A stretch of 64,000 nt of DNA from JAZDEY01 sp043808325 [NCBI: Candidatus Eiseniibacteriota bacterium]. Its GTDB lineage: Bacteria; Arandabacterota; Arandabacteria; Arandabacterales. The stretch is from the NCBI GenBank assembly GCA_043808325.1, contig JAZDEY010000047.1, positions 1 through 64,000 of the forward strand. The letters run 5' to 3'. Below the pieces are notes generated by a model that saw only the letters and a program-made list of their open reading frames with translations, had not been told where the DNA came from and ran no database searches. The position numbers and the translations under genes are program-made. How positions within the stretch are numbered: position 1 is the stretch's first letter; every line of letters begins with the position of its first letter. Shown here in pieces: positions 54,101 through 59,766 of this stretch.

Positions 54101-55130
54101 GCATCATGTGCTGGCCGAGGGCCGAGGTGATCATCTCGTACCTTCCGGCGGAGACCCCGGCTGCGAGCCAATCATTGAAAATCGGGTCGTGCCACTCGGC
54201 CGCCGATATCAGGAGTCCCCCCTGGTGCCAGTTAAGCGGGAGGTTGTAGTAATCGTGCGCGGCCAGCAGCTCGTCGGCGCCGTCGTCGGGGTTCGCGGGA
54301 TCGCCGTCATAGGCGGCGTTCTCTCCGCGGTCCCCACGGAAAACATTGGTGTAAGAGAGGCCCTGGTTGAGGTGCTGAACGAACGCCACGTTATGCGTGC
54401 TGCTCATCGGTGCATTGGTGGCCGTGATGTCATCGAGCAAGCGACCGTCGACTGCGGTGAAAACATAGAAACTGATCGGCGTTGATTCGGTTGCGGCTGC
54501 CGCGCGTGCGACTGCATCGTACTGGGTCTCATCTTCCCCTGCGGCACGAGCCACTGCAGCCTTGAAGCCTTCGGGTAGCCACATGCTTGCCTCAAGGCTC
54601 GACCACTTGTGGGAGGCGATGGCTCGTCTCAACCTTGAAGTCTCGGAGTCGCCCATCTGGGAGTCCATAATCCGGGCCTCAAGCCGGCCGTTCGCCTCCA
54701 GCAATTCCACGGCGCGGTCCCACTTAAAGGGGGCTCGGCCGGTGAGGCCGGCGGGCAGTGTGGCTGTGCCGCCGGGGGCATAATCCATGAGCACAAATGC
54801 GCGGACCCCATCCGAGAGAATCGCCGAGTGGGCCGGTGTCATCGGTGCCCGATAGATATTGATCCGGAAAGAAAGCCGGTCGACCTCTTGATCGAAATAG
54901 AAGCCCATGAGATCGCCCCTCGCCTCTCGGCCCGTCGTCCCATCGTACACGGGGTCAAGCGCCTTGGCATTGGCCCGTGTCCAGAGCGCCGGTTCTCCGG
55001 AGATTTCCAACCCCGGAGCAGCAATCGCAGGCGGGGTCCAGCCGGGAGCCTCACTATGGAGCGAACCGGGAAGGACCACCCCGGCGGCAAGGACGTAACT
55101 AGTGACGAGAATGGATAGTCTCGATTTCAC
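51123..55130 (-). CDS. Giant secreted GH57-like glycoside hydrolase with FlgD-type tail
   Basis: About 1335 residues from the GTG at 55130, with AAGGAGA upstream. A signal peptide is followed by a beta domain to about 240. The GH57-like catalytic region has 'PLNWHQGGLLISAAEWHDPI', the nucleophile motif 'VAWVPERVW' with Glu near 377, 'VWAVVLDDYIHCG' and the acid/base region 'EIIIYGNDAEIA' with Asp near 477. 'NEMAWYILLTNLHETGW' follows. After several beta modules a CBM9-like domain (about 1010-1190: 'IDGLVSDADWACAESRLNDL', 'STYLYLGIRGYVHGN') precedes a FlgD-type Ig tail: 'VFDITGRLVRTVFDGRLAAG', 'QTFDWDGRTASRGSAPAGIY'. The likely substrate is an alpha-glucan. Confidence 0.85.
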   Translation of the reverse strand: MKSRLSILVTSYVLAAGVVLPGSLHSEAPGWTPPAIAAPGLEISGEPALWTRANAKALDPVYDGTTGREARGDLMGFYFDQEVDRLSFRINIYRAPMTPAHSAILSDGVRAFVLMDYAPGGTATLPAGLTGRAPFKWDRAVELLEANGRLEARIMDSQMGDSETSRLRRAIASHKWSSLEASMWLPEGFKAAVARAAGEDETQYDAVARAAAATESTPISFYVFTAVDGRLLDDITATNAPMSSTHNVAFVQHLNQGLSYTNVFRGDRGENAAYDGDPANPDDGADELLAAHDYYNLPLNWHQGGLLISAAEWHDPIFNDWLAAGVSAGRYEMITSALGQHMMPFLRDEINGKSVSVENSMIQTLYGSTPRVAWVPERVWCENPDLDGNGATASGNVIDYIGDDFTDNGVWAVVLDDYIHCGYRNNALNDHHVYTYNSLKVLPIDNDFVGQVNWNAGDAWNTILAGTSDEIIIYGNDAEIAAEVMQGAGNANGLNNYIWILQQCSANSATVGIWKLTSVLQDPGFTTQSLTLQNGTYGMLGGFDGYGGGNNSWYGDWAGYTGDSNLDGHTPKWNYGAQWSFTLNKILAGPANNLNEMAWYILLTNLHETGWHDSGEISGWEHHYSNHIRMANAHAEAARWAAGLYANPTGAYTSDFEDDGSDELVMYNDRILAVFDGIGGKIQWLFCKGSDYRYSVVSNDNVYWVDTNGDYNETNHVAALSDVSVGGIDRESDLYSFQVVAGSGATVQAKVINPNVVRTVSLTLGDPYLKVQYRTYGQRAYVKNGSTPDNLNLTWSGKALYRVWDPDGGGYFGQKNTNTNATAAIVAGSAGAHHNLAFSLTLLEGDEFYGDAPFEVYIYGGYTSALDGSGHVPELKALRDALVDRMAPMPLSGIEYPATNVLILSFDEAVNTATVVKTGIGFDNDEDGVAEVSLTSSDVLTTTGTNKKLSFNLSSATAAALEALARPVELALAANSVRDAVGNGNTAVTNLDNIPMSFAPVTTIQIDGLVSDADWACAESRLNDLWDSQWNGSSPGDTNEILVVFADWDSTYLYLGIRGYVHGNSWLLYLDTDVDGPAGFTDLTRIDHWERGATFTGAGYRPDYEYGAYQHQGPYDGESMWQLLSDTTSEDISSQIYMAFDPQHVYGYNGGTELAIPWDVLYGLGSGHVPIGCNLGVVASLCWDPEPDGALGGDVAPSNLSAALPVVDNFLRIVVDADNNGLPDPGLRASVPGIPAPAASRVLSAYPTPTAASAQVPVMLAASAGRESYAVRADVFDITGRLVRTVFDGRLAAGRQTFDWDGRTASRGSAPAGIYLMRITVDGEVVGTAKIARIH

Positions 55131-55293
55131 GCACGCACTCTCCTTTTTGATATACCTAACCAACCCAAGTTTAGCACAATTAGGGCATTTCATAAAGCTG
55201 GTTCTGGGTCTGCGGGACACGTTTGTCAAGTGAAGCCTTCGGTGCTACTATCGTGCTATCGTCCTGTTGGTGGGATTTCGAGGAGGCGAACCA

Positions 55294-55493
55294 ATGACAA
55301 GTCAAGAAGGCTTCTATAAGCAGGCCGAGGCATTGCTATACCGGATACTCGAGCTTAATCCTGGGTTGGCGACCCAGTGAAGGACTATCGACGAGCTAAT
55401 CCAAAGGTTTCGCTGAAGCAGATGCACGATGCGATCCTGGGTTGCGGGTCGCTGCCGCCTCGGCTGATGCGCCAGCGGCTCTTGGGAGAATAA
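55294..55493 (+). pseudogene. Remnant of a DUF885-type gene with an internal deletion
   Basis: After a strong GAGGAGG site, an ATG at 55294 opens a 28-residue frame (ending 'LLYRILELNPGLATQ') that stops at 55380. A second frame, shifted by -1, runs on from 55377 to 55493 with 'RANPKVSLKQMHDAILG' and 'CGSLPPRLMRQRLLGE'. The first piece resembles the start of DUF885 proteins (a helix ending LxPxLAT), the second resembles their end (FHDAIL...G.LP). The middle, several hundred residues, is missing. The assignment is from recall. Confidence 0.45.
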
Positions 55494-55530
55494 CGGATCT
55501 CCTCAGGGACCTGCTCGTAGCTATAAAACC

Positions 55531-55616
55531 GGGGACACAACACCGAATTGTAAGCCATGATCGCCGGCAACCCGTCAATCCCATCCAGGTCACCGATAAT
55601 TCAGTACTGTGTCCCC
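55531..55616. repeat. Imperfect inverted repeat with GGGGACACA ends
   Basis: GGGGACACAACACCGAATT (55531-55549) matches AATTCAGTACTGTGTCCCC (55598-55616) as an inverted repeat, with a five-base mismatch inside the arms. The loop is 48 bases. It resembles the hairpins at 51.1 and 58.6 kb in its outer GGGGACACA. Confidence 0.6.
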
Positions 55617-55651
55617 GAAATCCTCAAAATCTCTATCTATCCTAATCTATC

Positions 55652-56038
55652 CTACCAGGAAGGGCGTCTGCCGCCTCTGCCGCCACCCCCGCCTCCACCG
55701 CGACCGCCACCGCCCCCACCACGGCCGCCACCGCCACCAACCCGACCGCCGCCGCCGCCGAAGCCCCCACCGCCGCCGCCGCCCCGCCGGTCGTCGTCGC
55801 GCGGACGCGCTTCGTTGACATTGAGCTGCCGCCCTTTGAGGTCCTTGCCGCTCATGCCTGCGATCGCCGCCTGGGCCTCGGTCTTGTTGGGCATCTCAAC
55901 GAACCCAAAGCCGCGAGATTCACCGCTGAATCTATCGGCAATGATACTGGCGGTTGCTACCTGCCCGAAGGCGCCAAATGCCTGCTTCAAATCTTCCTCA
56001 GTCACGTCGCGCGACAGATTCCCTACATAGATGTTCAT
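55652..56038 (-). CDS. Glycine-rich RRM RNA-binding protein
   Basis: About 128 residues from the ATG at 56038, with GAGGAGA upstream. A single RRM fills residues 1-80: RNP2 IYVGNL (3-8), RNP1 RGFGFVEM (42-49). The C-terminus from about 85 is almost pure Gly with Arg, including RGG-type triplets, as in cyanobacterial Rbp and plant glycine-rich cold-induced proteins. It is probably a cytoplasmic RNA chaperone with cold- or stress-linked expression; that role is inferred from the family. Confidence 0.92.
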   Translation of the reverse strand: MNIYVGNLSRDVTEEDLKQAFGAFGQVATASIIADRFSGESRGFGFVEMPNKTEAQAAIAGMSGKDLKGRQLNVNEARPRDDDRRGGGGGGGFGGGGGRVGGGGGRGGGGGGRGGGGGGGRGGRRPSW

Positions 56039-56489
56039 TCCAATCTCCTCTTTACCCCTAGCAGACACCCCGGACTGCTACCATCCCCGTTTGTATCGAA
56101 CTTCCGGCCGCATTACAATTGGGTTCGACGGATTCGGATCAGTCCCAAGTGAAGAATCTGCTCATCTAACTGCCATCCCCTGCGTTCATTCTGCTGTGAG
56201 CACGCCTGCATCTCAGCAGCCGGCAGCACCTACAGGTCTGGGCTCAGATCACCTCCGTAGGTTAGTACCTGTTAGGTATGCCTCCATGCGGCCTTTCTTT
56301 GATAATCTCAACTCGCTCCTGCTTCGAGGCTCGTGGGGACTATCATAATGACAGCTTAGCGTAACAAGAGTGCCCGGTTATGTCAAGTCGATAACTGCAA
56401 CGGCTGCGAGTGCGCGACGCGCCACGGACAAATGGCTTGACATCGCCCGCCCGCGTTGCCAGCATATGAGTCAAAGTGGGGGTGTTTCA
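56039..56489. other. Gene-free region upstream of the RRM and SIMPL genes
   Basis: About 450 bases between divergent genes with no supported coding frame. One consensus-like promoter points left (56358-56386). No tRNA or riboswitch is recognised. Confidence 0.5.
56358..56386 (-). promoter_or_regulatory. Candidate distant promoter of the RRM gene
   Basis: On the minus strand, a perfect TTGACA (56381-56386), a 17-base spacer and TACGCT (56358-56363). If used, the leader before the RRM gene is about 310 bases. Confidence 0.42.
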
Positions 56490-57197
56490 ATGAATACCAA
56501 ACACGCTGTGATGCTCGGGGCAAGCCTCGTTGTCGCCGCCCTTGTCTTCGGCATTTTCTTCTACACCGCGAGAATATCGGATGACACGATCGCCGTGGTG
56601 GGATCGGCCACCAAGCGGTTCACGTCGGACATCGTCAAGTGGAGAATCACGCTCAGCCGGGATACCGGGATGACCGACGTCAGCAGTGGCTACGGCCGGA
56701 TTCAAGAAGATCTGAACTTCCTCAAAGCCTTGCTCACGGAGAAGGGCATCGCCGAGAGCGACATCACGGTTCAGCCCATCAACATGATGTCGAGATATGG
56801 CCGCGAGGGCGGTGTAGTGGGATACCAGCTGATGCAGAGTGTGTTCGTGATCACCTCGAAGATGGAAGTGATCGAGGATCTGGCACTGAATCCTTCGGTG
56901 CTCACCGAGAAGGGCGCCGTGCTGCAGAACTCGAATCTCGAATACTTCTACTCCAAGCTCGCCGACATCAAGACCGAGCTTCTGGCTGAAGCTGCAAAGG
57001 ATGCCCGTCGCAGGGCCGATGAGATTGCCAAGAACTCCAATGTGTCATTGGGCAATGTCGTCAGCCTGCGGTCGGGAGTCTTCCAGATAACCGAGCCCTT
57101 CTCGACCGAAGTCAGCGATTACGGCATGTACAATACCCAGACCAAGCAGAAAGACATCACGGTCACGGTCAGGGCCACCTTCAGAGTAAGATCGTAG
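56490..57197 (+). CDS. SIMPL domain (DUF541) protein, membrane-anchored
   Basis: 235 residues from the ATG at 56490, with GGGGGTG upstream. An N-terminal helix (about 6-27) anchors it. The SIMPL domain begins 'DTIAVVGSATKRFTSDIVKW' and includes 'KALLTEKGIAESDITVQPIN', 'LLAEAAKDARRRADEIAKNS' and a closing 'QKDITVTVRATFRV'. SIMPL proteins occur in the periplasm of many bacteria; their molecular role is not settled. It appears to be a single-gene unit. Confidence 0.87.
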   Translation: MNTKHAVMLGASLVVAALVFGIFFYTARISDDTIAVVGSATKRFTSDIVKWRITLSRDTGMTDVSSGYGRIQEDLNFLKALLTEKGIAESDITVQPINMMSRYGREGGVVGYQLMQSVFVITSKMEVIEDLALNPSVLTEKGAVLQNSNLEYFYSKLADIKTELLAEAAKDARRRADEIAKNSNVSLGNVVSLRSGVFQITEPFSTEVSDYGMYNTQTKQKDITVTVRATFRVRS

Positions 57198-57493
57198 ATT
57201 GCGTTAATGAGCCCAATCGCTACAAATGGGCATAAAAAGAGGGGTTCCCCGCCTGGAGCGTGCCCGATCACTTTTGAACCCAGGGGCGCCGTTACGCTTG
57301 TAATGGGTTGGTCCAAAACGGGTGCCGGGTCACGTCTCTCGCAGGGCCCCGCATCTTGAGATTCAGAAAGATGCTGGAAGATTCGCGGAATCTGGCACTT
57401 CTTGTTGAGGCCTCCCAGTGCGGGGCCGAGATTCACATTCCTAAGAGATCTGCCCCCAGTTATATTGAGGAAGCGTCGGCCTTGAGGTGACCT
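57198..57493. other. Gene-free stretch between SIMPL and HAD genes
   Basis: About 300 bases. A frame from the ATG at 57308 to 57490 encodes 60 residues but has no ribosome-binding site and no family resemblance. A TATATT lies near 57461 without a paired -35. Confidence 0.4.
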
Positions 57494-58204
57494 GTGAAGA
57501 AAACCTGTCTGAGCTCGGTGGTGGCAGCGAAACAGGCTGTCATCTTTGATCTTTTCCATACGCTCACATCCCTTGAGTCGACAGGACCAGGGAGACCACA
57601 GACCAGCGAAATTCTGGGCGTTCCCCACGATTCCTGGATCGAGCAGTTGACCGCTACGGCAAACGACCGCTACGCCGGCAAAGAGAAGGATCCGCTTGAA
57701 ATCACGCGGAGGCTTGCCCATGCGATTGATCCTGCGATCCCGGAGGAGACAATCCAAAGAGCGACCGAGTACCGCCTGGATAGGTTCCGAGGTGCTCTGG
57801 TCAATGCTCCTACCGTTACCGTGAGCACGCTCAAGGCCCTACGGCAGCTCGGAAAGAAGTTGGGCCTGGTTAGCAACGCCGATGTAGCCGAGATGGCAGG
57901 ATGGGGCGAGTCGCCGCTGGCACCCCTGTTCGATAGCGTGATCTTTTCCTGCCGGGTAGGCTACGTGAAACCCCAGAAGGAGATCTATCAGCTCTCAATG
58001 CGGGAACTCCGCGTGGGGTCCTCGGACTGTCTCTTTGTTGGCGATGGGGGCTCGGATGAACTTCGGGGTGCCCGGGACATCGGTATTACTGCGGTGATGA
58101 TCACCGGTCATATCGCGAGGGCGTTTCCCGAGAGAATCGCTGAGCGCCGCGAGAATGCCGATTTCGTGATCGAGAGTCTCGATGAGTTGATCCCAGGATG
58201 CTAG
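57494..58204 (+). CDS. HAD-like hydrolase
   Basis: 236 residues from a GTG with GAGGTGA upstream. Motif I is FDLFHTL with the nucleophile Asp, and the second Asp is replaced by Phe, as in many haloacid-dehalogenase-like proteins. Motif II is VSNAD, motif III Lys in 'YVKPQKEIYQL', and motif IV 'FVGDGGSDELRGARDIG'. It is a small-molecule phosphatase or dehalogenase; the substrate is unknown. Its stop is convergent with the ferredoxin-thioredoxin reductase stop: the four bases CTAG (58201-58204) give both TAG codons. Confidence 0.88.
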   Translation: MKKTCLSSVVAAKQAVIFDLFHTLTSLESTGPGRPQTSEILGVPHDSWIEQLTATANDRYAGKEKDPLEITRRLAHAIDPAIPEETIQRATEYRLDRFRGALVNAPTVTVSTLKALRQLGKKLGLVSNADVAEMAGWGESPLAPLFDSVIFSCRVGYVKPQKEIYQLSMRELRVGSSDCLFVGDGGSDELRGARDIGITAVMITGHIARAFPERIAERRENADFVIESLDELIPGC

Positions 58205-58515
58205 GGGCGCCGCTCGGGCACGTACGGGTGTGGGATCTTGCCCGCGTTCCATTCCCTTGAAACGTAGAGGTTGCAGTAACAGCTTCCGTATTCCTTGACG
58301 TCCGGCTCGCGGTAGACGCAGGGACAGCTTATGTCCTTGTCCCGATCGCGATCGCCCGAGGCCAGCCGGCAGGGGCAGCACATGTAGCCGTAGCGCTCCT
58401 TGTTGGTGAGAAGCGCCTGGAGGAGATCGAAAACCCGCTCCTTGTCGTTGCTGAAGTAGTAACCTTTGGGTTCTTGGGCCTTCTTCAAGATCTCGTAGAG
58501 CTCGCTCGCCGTCAT
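58201..58515 (-). CDS. Ferredoxin-thioredoxin reductase catalytic subunit-like protein
   Basis: 104 residues from the ATG at 58515, with GAGAGGTG upstream. The cysteine layout is that of the FTR catalytic chain: CCPC (46-49), CPC (64-66) and CYC (79-81). These bind a [4Fe-4S] cluster beside a redox disulfide that passes electrons from ferredoxin to thioredoxin-like partners. The usual last motif is CHC; here His is Tyr. No variable subunit gene is nearby, as in most non-photosynthetic bacteria. The glutaredoxin-like gene immediately upstream in the same direction is the likely partner. Confidence 0.9.
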   Translation of the reverse strand: MTASELYEILKKAQEPKGYYFSNDKERVFDLLQALLTNKERYGYMCCPCRLASGDRDRDKDISCPCVYREPDVKEYGSCYCNLYVSREWNAGKIPHPYVPERRP

Positions 58516-58561
58516 TGGCGCACCTCTCAATCGGATGGATCAGGCTTTGTCACTGTCTCTC

Positions 58562-58614
58562 GGGGTCTGTCCCCATTTCTCGCTGATTTCTCATGGAAAA
58601 TGGGGTGTGTCCCC
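58562..58614. repeat. Imperfect GGGG..CCCCATTT inverted repeat
   Basis: GGGGTCTGTCCCCATTT (58562-58578) and AAATGGGGTGTGTCCCC (58598-58614) form an inverted repeat whose arms match except in the central five bases. It sits between the glutaredoxin-like and reductase genes, which share direction. Confidence 0.65.
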
Positions 58615-58616
58615 AA

Positions 58617-58877
58617 TTAAATGCCGAGAGCCTTGCGGATCTCAGCCTCCTGGAAGCCGATGATCACGTCCTTGTTATCGATGATGATCGTTGGAAACGA
58701 GAACCGCGGGTTGTACTTCTTCATTTCCTCGAGTACGGCCGCCTGCTCGGCGCCCGAGCACAAGTCGACGTCGGTGAAATCGAAATCAATGCCGCTGTCC
58801 TTCATGAACTTCTTGGCGGCCTTGCAGTGGCTGCAGGTGCTCAGCGTGAACACCCTGACCGGCTTCTGGCCTGTCAT
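58617..58877 (-). CDS. Glutaredoxin/NrdH-like thiol protein
   Basis: 86 residues. The active site is CSHC (15-18) at the end of the first strand, followed by helix 'KAAKKFMKDSGIDFDFTDVD' and the cis-Pro region 'SFPTIIIDNKDVIIGF'. It has the glutaredoxin fold with the ending 'GFQEAEIRKALG' typical of small NrdH/Grx-like proteins. It is probably reduced by the neighbouring ferredoxin-thioredoxin reductase. An 86-base gap with a repeat separates the two genes. Confidence 0.9.
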   Translation of the reverse strand: MTGQKPVRVFTLSTCSHCKAAKKFMKDSGIDFDFTDVDLCSGAEQAAVLEEMKKYNPRFSFPTIIIDNKDVIIGFQEAEIRKALGI

Positions 58878-58927
58878 GTCAAGTGCTCCTCCCGATCTAA
58901 ACGATCTAGACGATTGGCTGATTGCCT

Positions 58928-59443
58928 CTAGTACTTGCCATCCATATAGAATTCCTGGACGTCGAACCAGTAACCGGAGCCGTTGATGCTGTCGATCTCC
59001 GCCTGGATCAGATCATAATGACCCTGCTCCTGATCCAGGATCTGCGTGAACACCTCTCTGGCCCCGGCGGTTCCGGCTTCCCTGGCAGCCCTCTCAAAGA
59101 ACCCGATCGCCTTGCGTTCGAGATCGAGTGCCTTCCTGAGGAAATCGAGCTCGACCGAGAGGTCGACGGCCTCAAACTCCTTCCTGGCGTCATCGAAAGA
59201 GGTCATACGCCTTGCCGGCTCGACCCCGGCCACCGCCTTCTTCCAGTCGGTCCCGGAAGCAAGAGCGCTGAAGATCTTCTCGAAGACCTGGAGATGGATC
59301 AGCTCCTCCGATGCCAGCCGCGAGAACAGCTTGCGGCCAACTTCGTGCTTGACCTGCCGGGCCGCATCCGTGAAGAACCGGTGGCCCGATTTCTCCATCT
59401 CGATTGCGGTCTTCATAGCCTGTGCGGTTCTCTCGTCTGTCAT
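58928..59443 (-). CDS. Rubrerythrin-type ferritin-like protein
   Basis: 171 residues from an ATG with AGGAGG upstream. A four-helix ferritin-like bundle carries metal ligands in 'AIEMEKSGHRFFTDAA', 'SEELIHLQVFEKIF', 'DLERKAIGFFERAA' and 'DQEQGHYDLIQAEIDSI', giving a di-iron site of the Ex(n)ExxH type. It lacks the rubredoxin domain of classical rubrerythrin. These proteins reduce peroxide or store iron in anaerobes. It lies upstream of the glutaredoxin-like gene, on the same strand. Confidence 0.88.
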   Translation of the reverse strand: MTDERTAQAMKTAIEMEKSGHRFFTDAARQVKHEVGRKLFSRLASEELIHLQVFEKIFSALASGTDWKKAVAGVEPARRMTSFDDARKEFEAVDLSVELDFLRKALDLERKAIGFFERAAREAGTAGAREVFTQILDQEQGHYDLIQAEIDSINGSGYWFDVQEFYMDGKY

Positions 59444-59766
59444 GGTTCTCGGCCCCTCCTGATGATTATGTTGTGTCCTCTATCAAATTGCCGCCGCCGT
59501 GCCTGCGCCCGGAAGTGACCGAGCCGGTCACCGGCCGCCTCAGCGGCAATATAGACCAAGAACGAGATGCAATCCACTCAATATTGGATGCAATCTCGGG
59601 CGCTTGGATGTGGCTTTCTCCGACGGAGTGGCCGGACAAATTGGCTTGAGCCCGCGGCGAGCCGGTGCTACAATCCGGATCTTAATGGCTGTAGTTCTCA
59701 TGACTGCTCCATCTGACCAAGGCCGACGGGTGCGAATGGATTGGCAAACCGAAAGGAGAACATGAA
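59444..59766. other. Intergenic region with an inverted repeat
   Basis: No gene is supported in 323 bases. CGAGATGCAATCCA (59563-59576) and TTGGATGCAATCTCG (59584-59598) form an inverted repeat with one bulged base on each side and a seven-base loop. A promoter for the next gene lies at 59646-59674. Confidence 0.5.
59646..59674 (+). promoter_or_regulatory. Promoter of the fibre-like protein gene
   Basis: TTGAGC (59646-59651), a 17-base spacer and TACAAT (59669-59674) lie about 90 bases before the start codon. Confidence 0.55.

Noticed and set aside
55224-55229. TTGACA on the minus strand ahead of the GH57-like gene as a promoter
   Set aside because: No -10-like hexamer lies 16-18 bases downstream. 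It also explains an apparent TTG start, which I do not use.
57308-57490. A 60-residue frame upstream of the HAD gene
   Set aside because: No ribosome-binding site, no recognisable pattern, and it ends just before the HAD gene by chance of frame.
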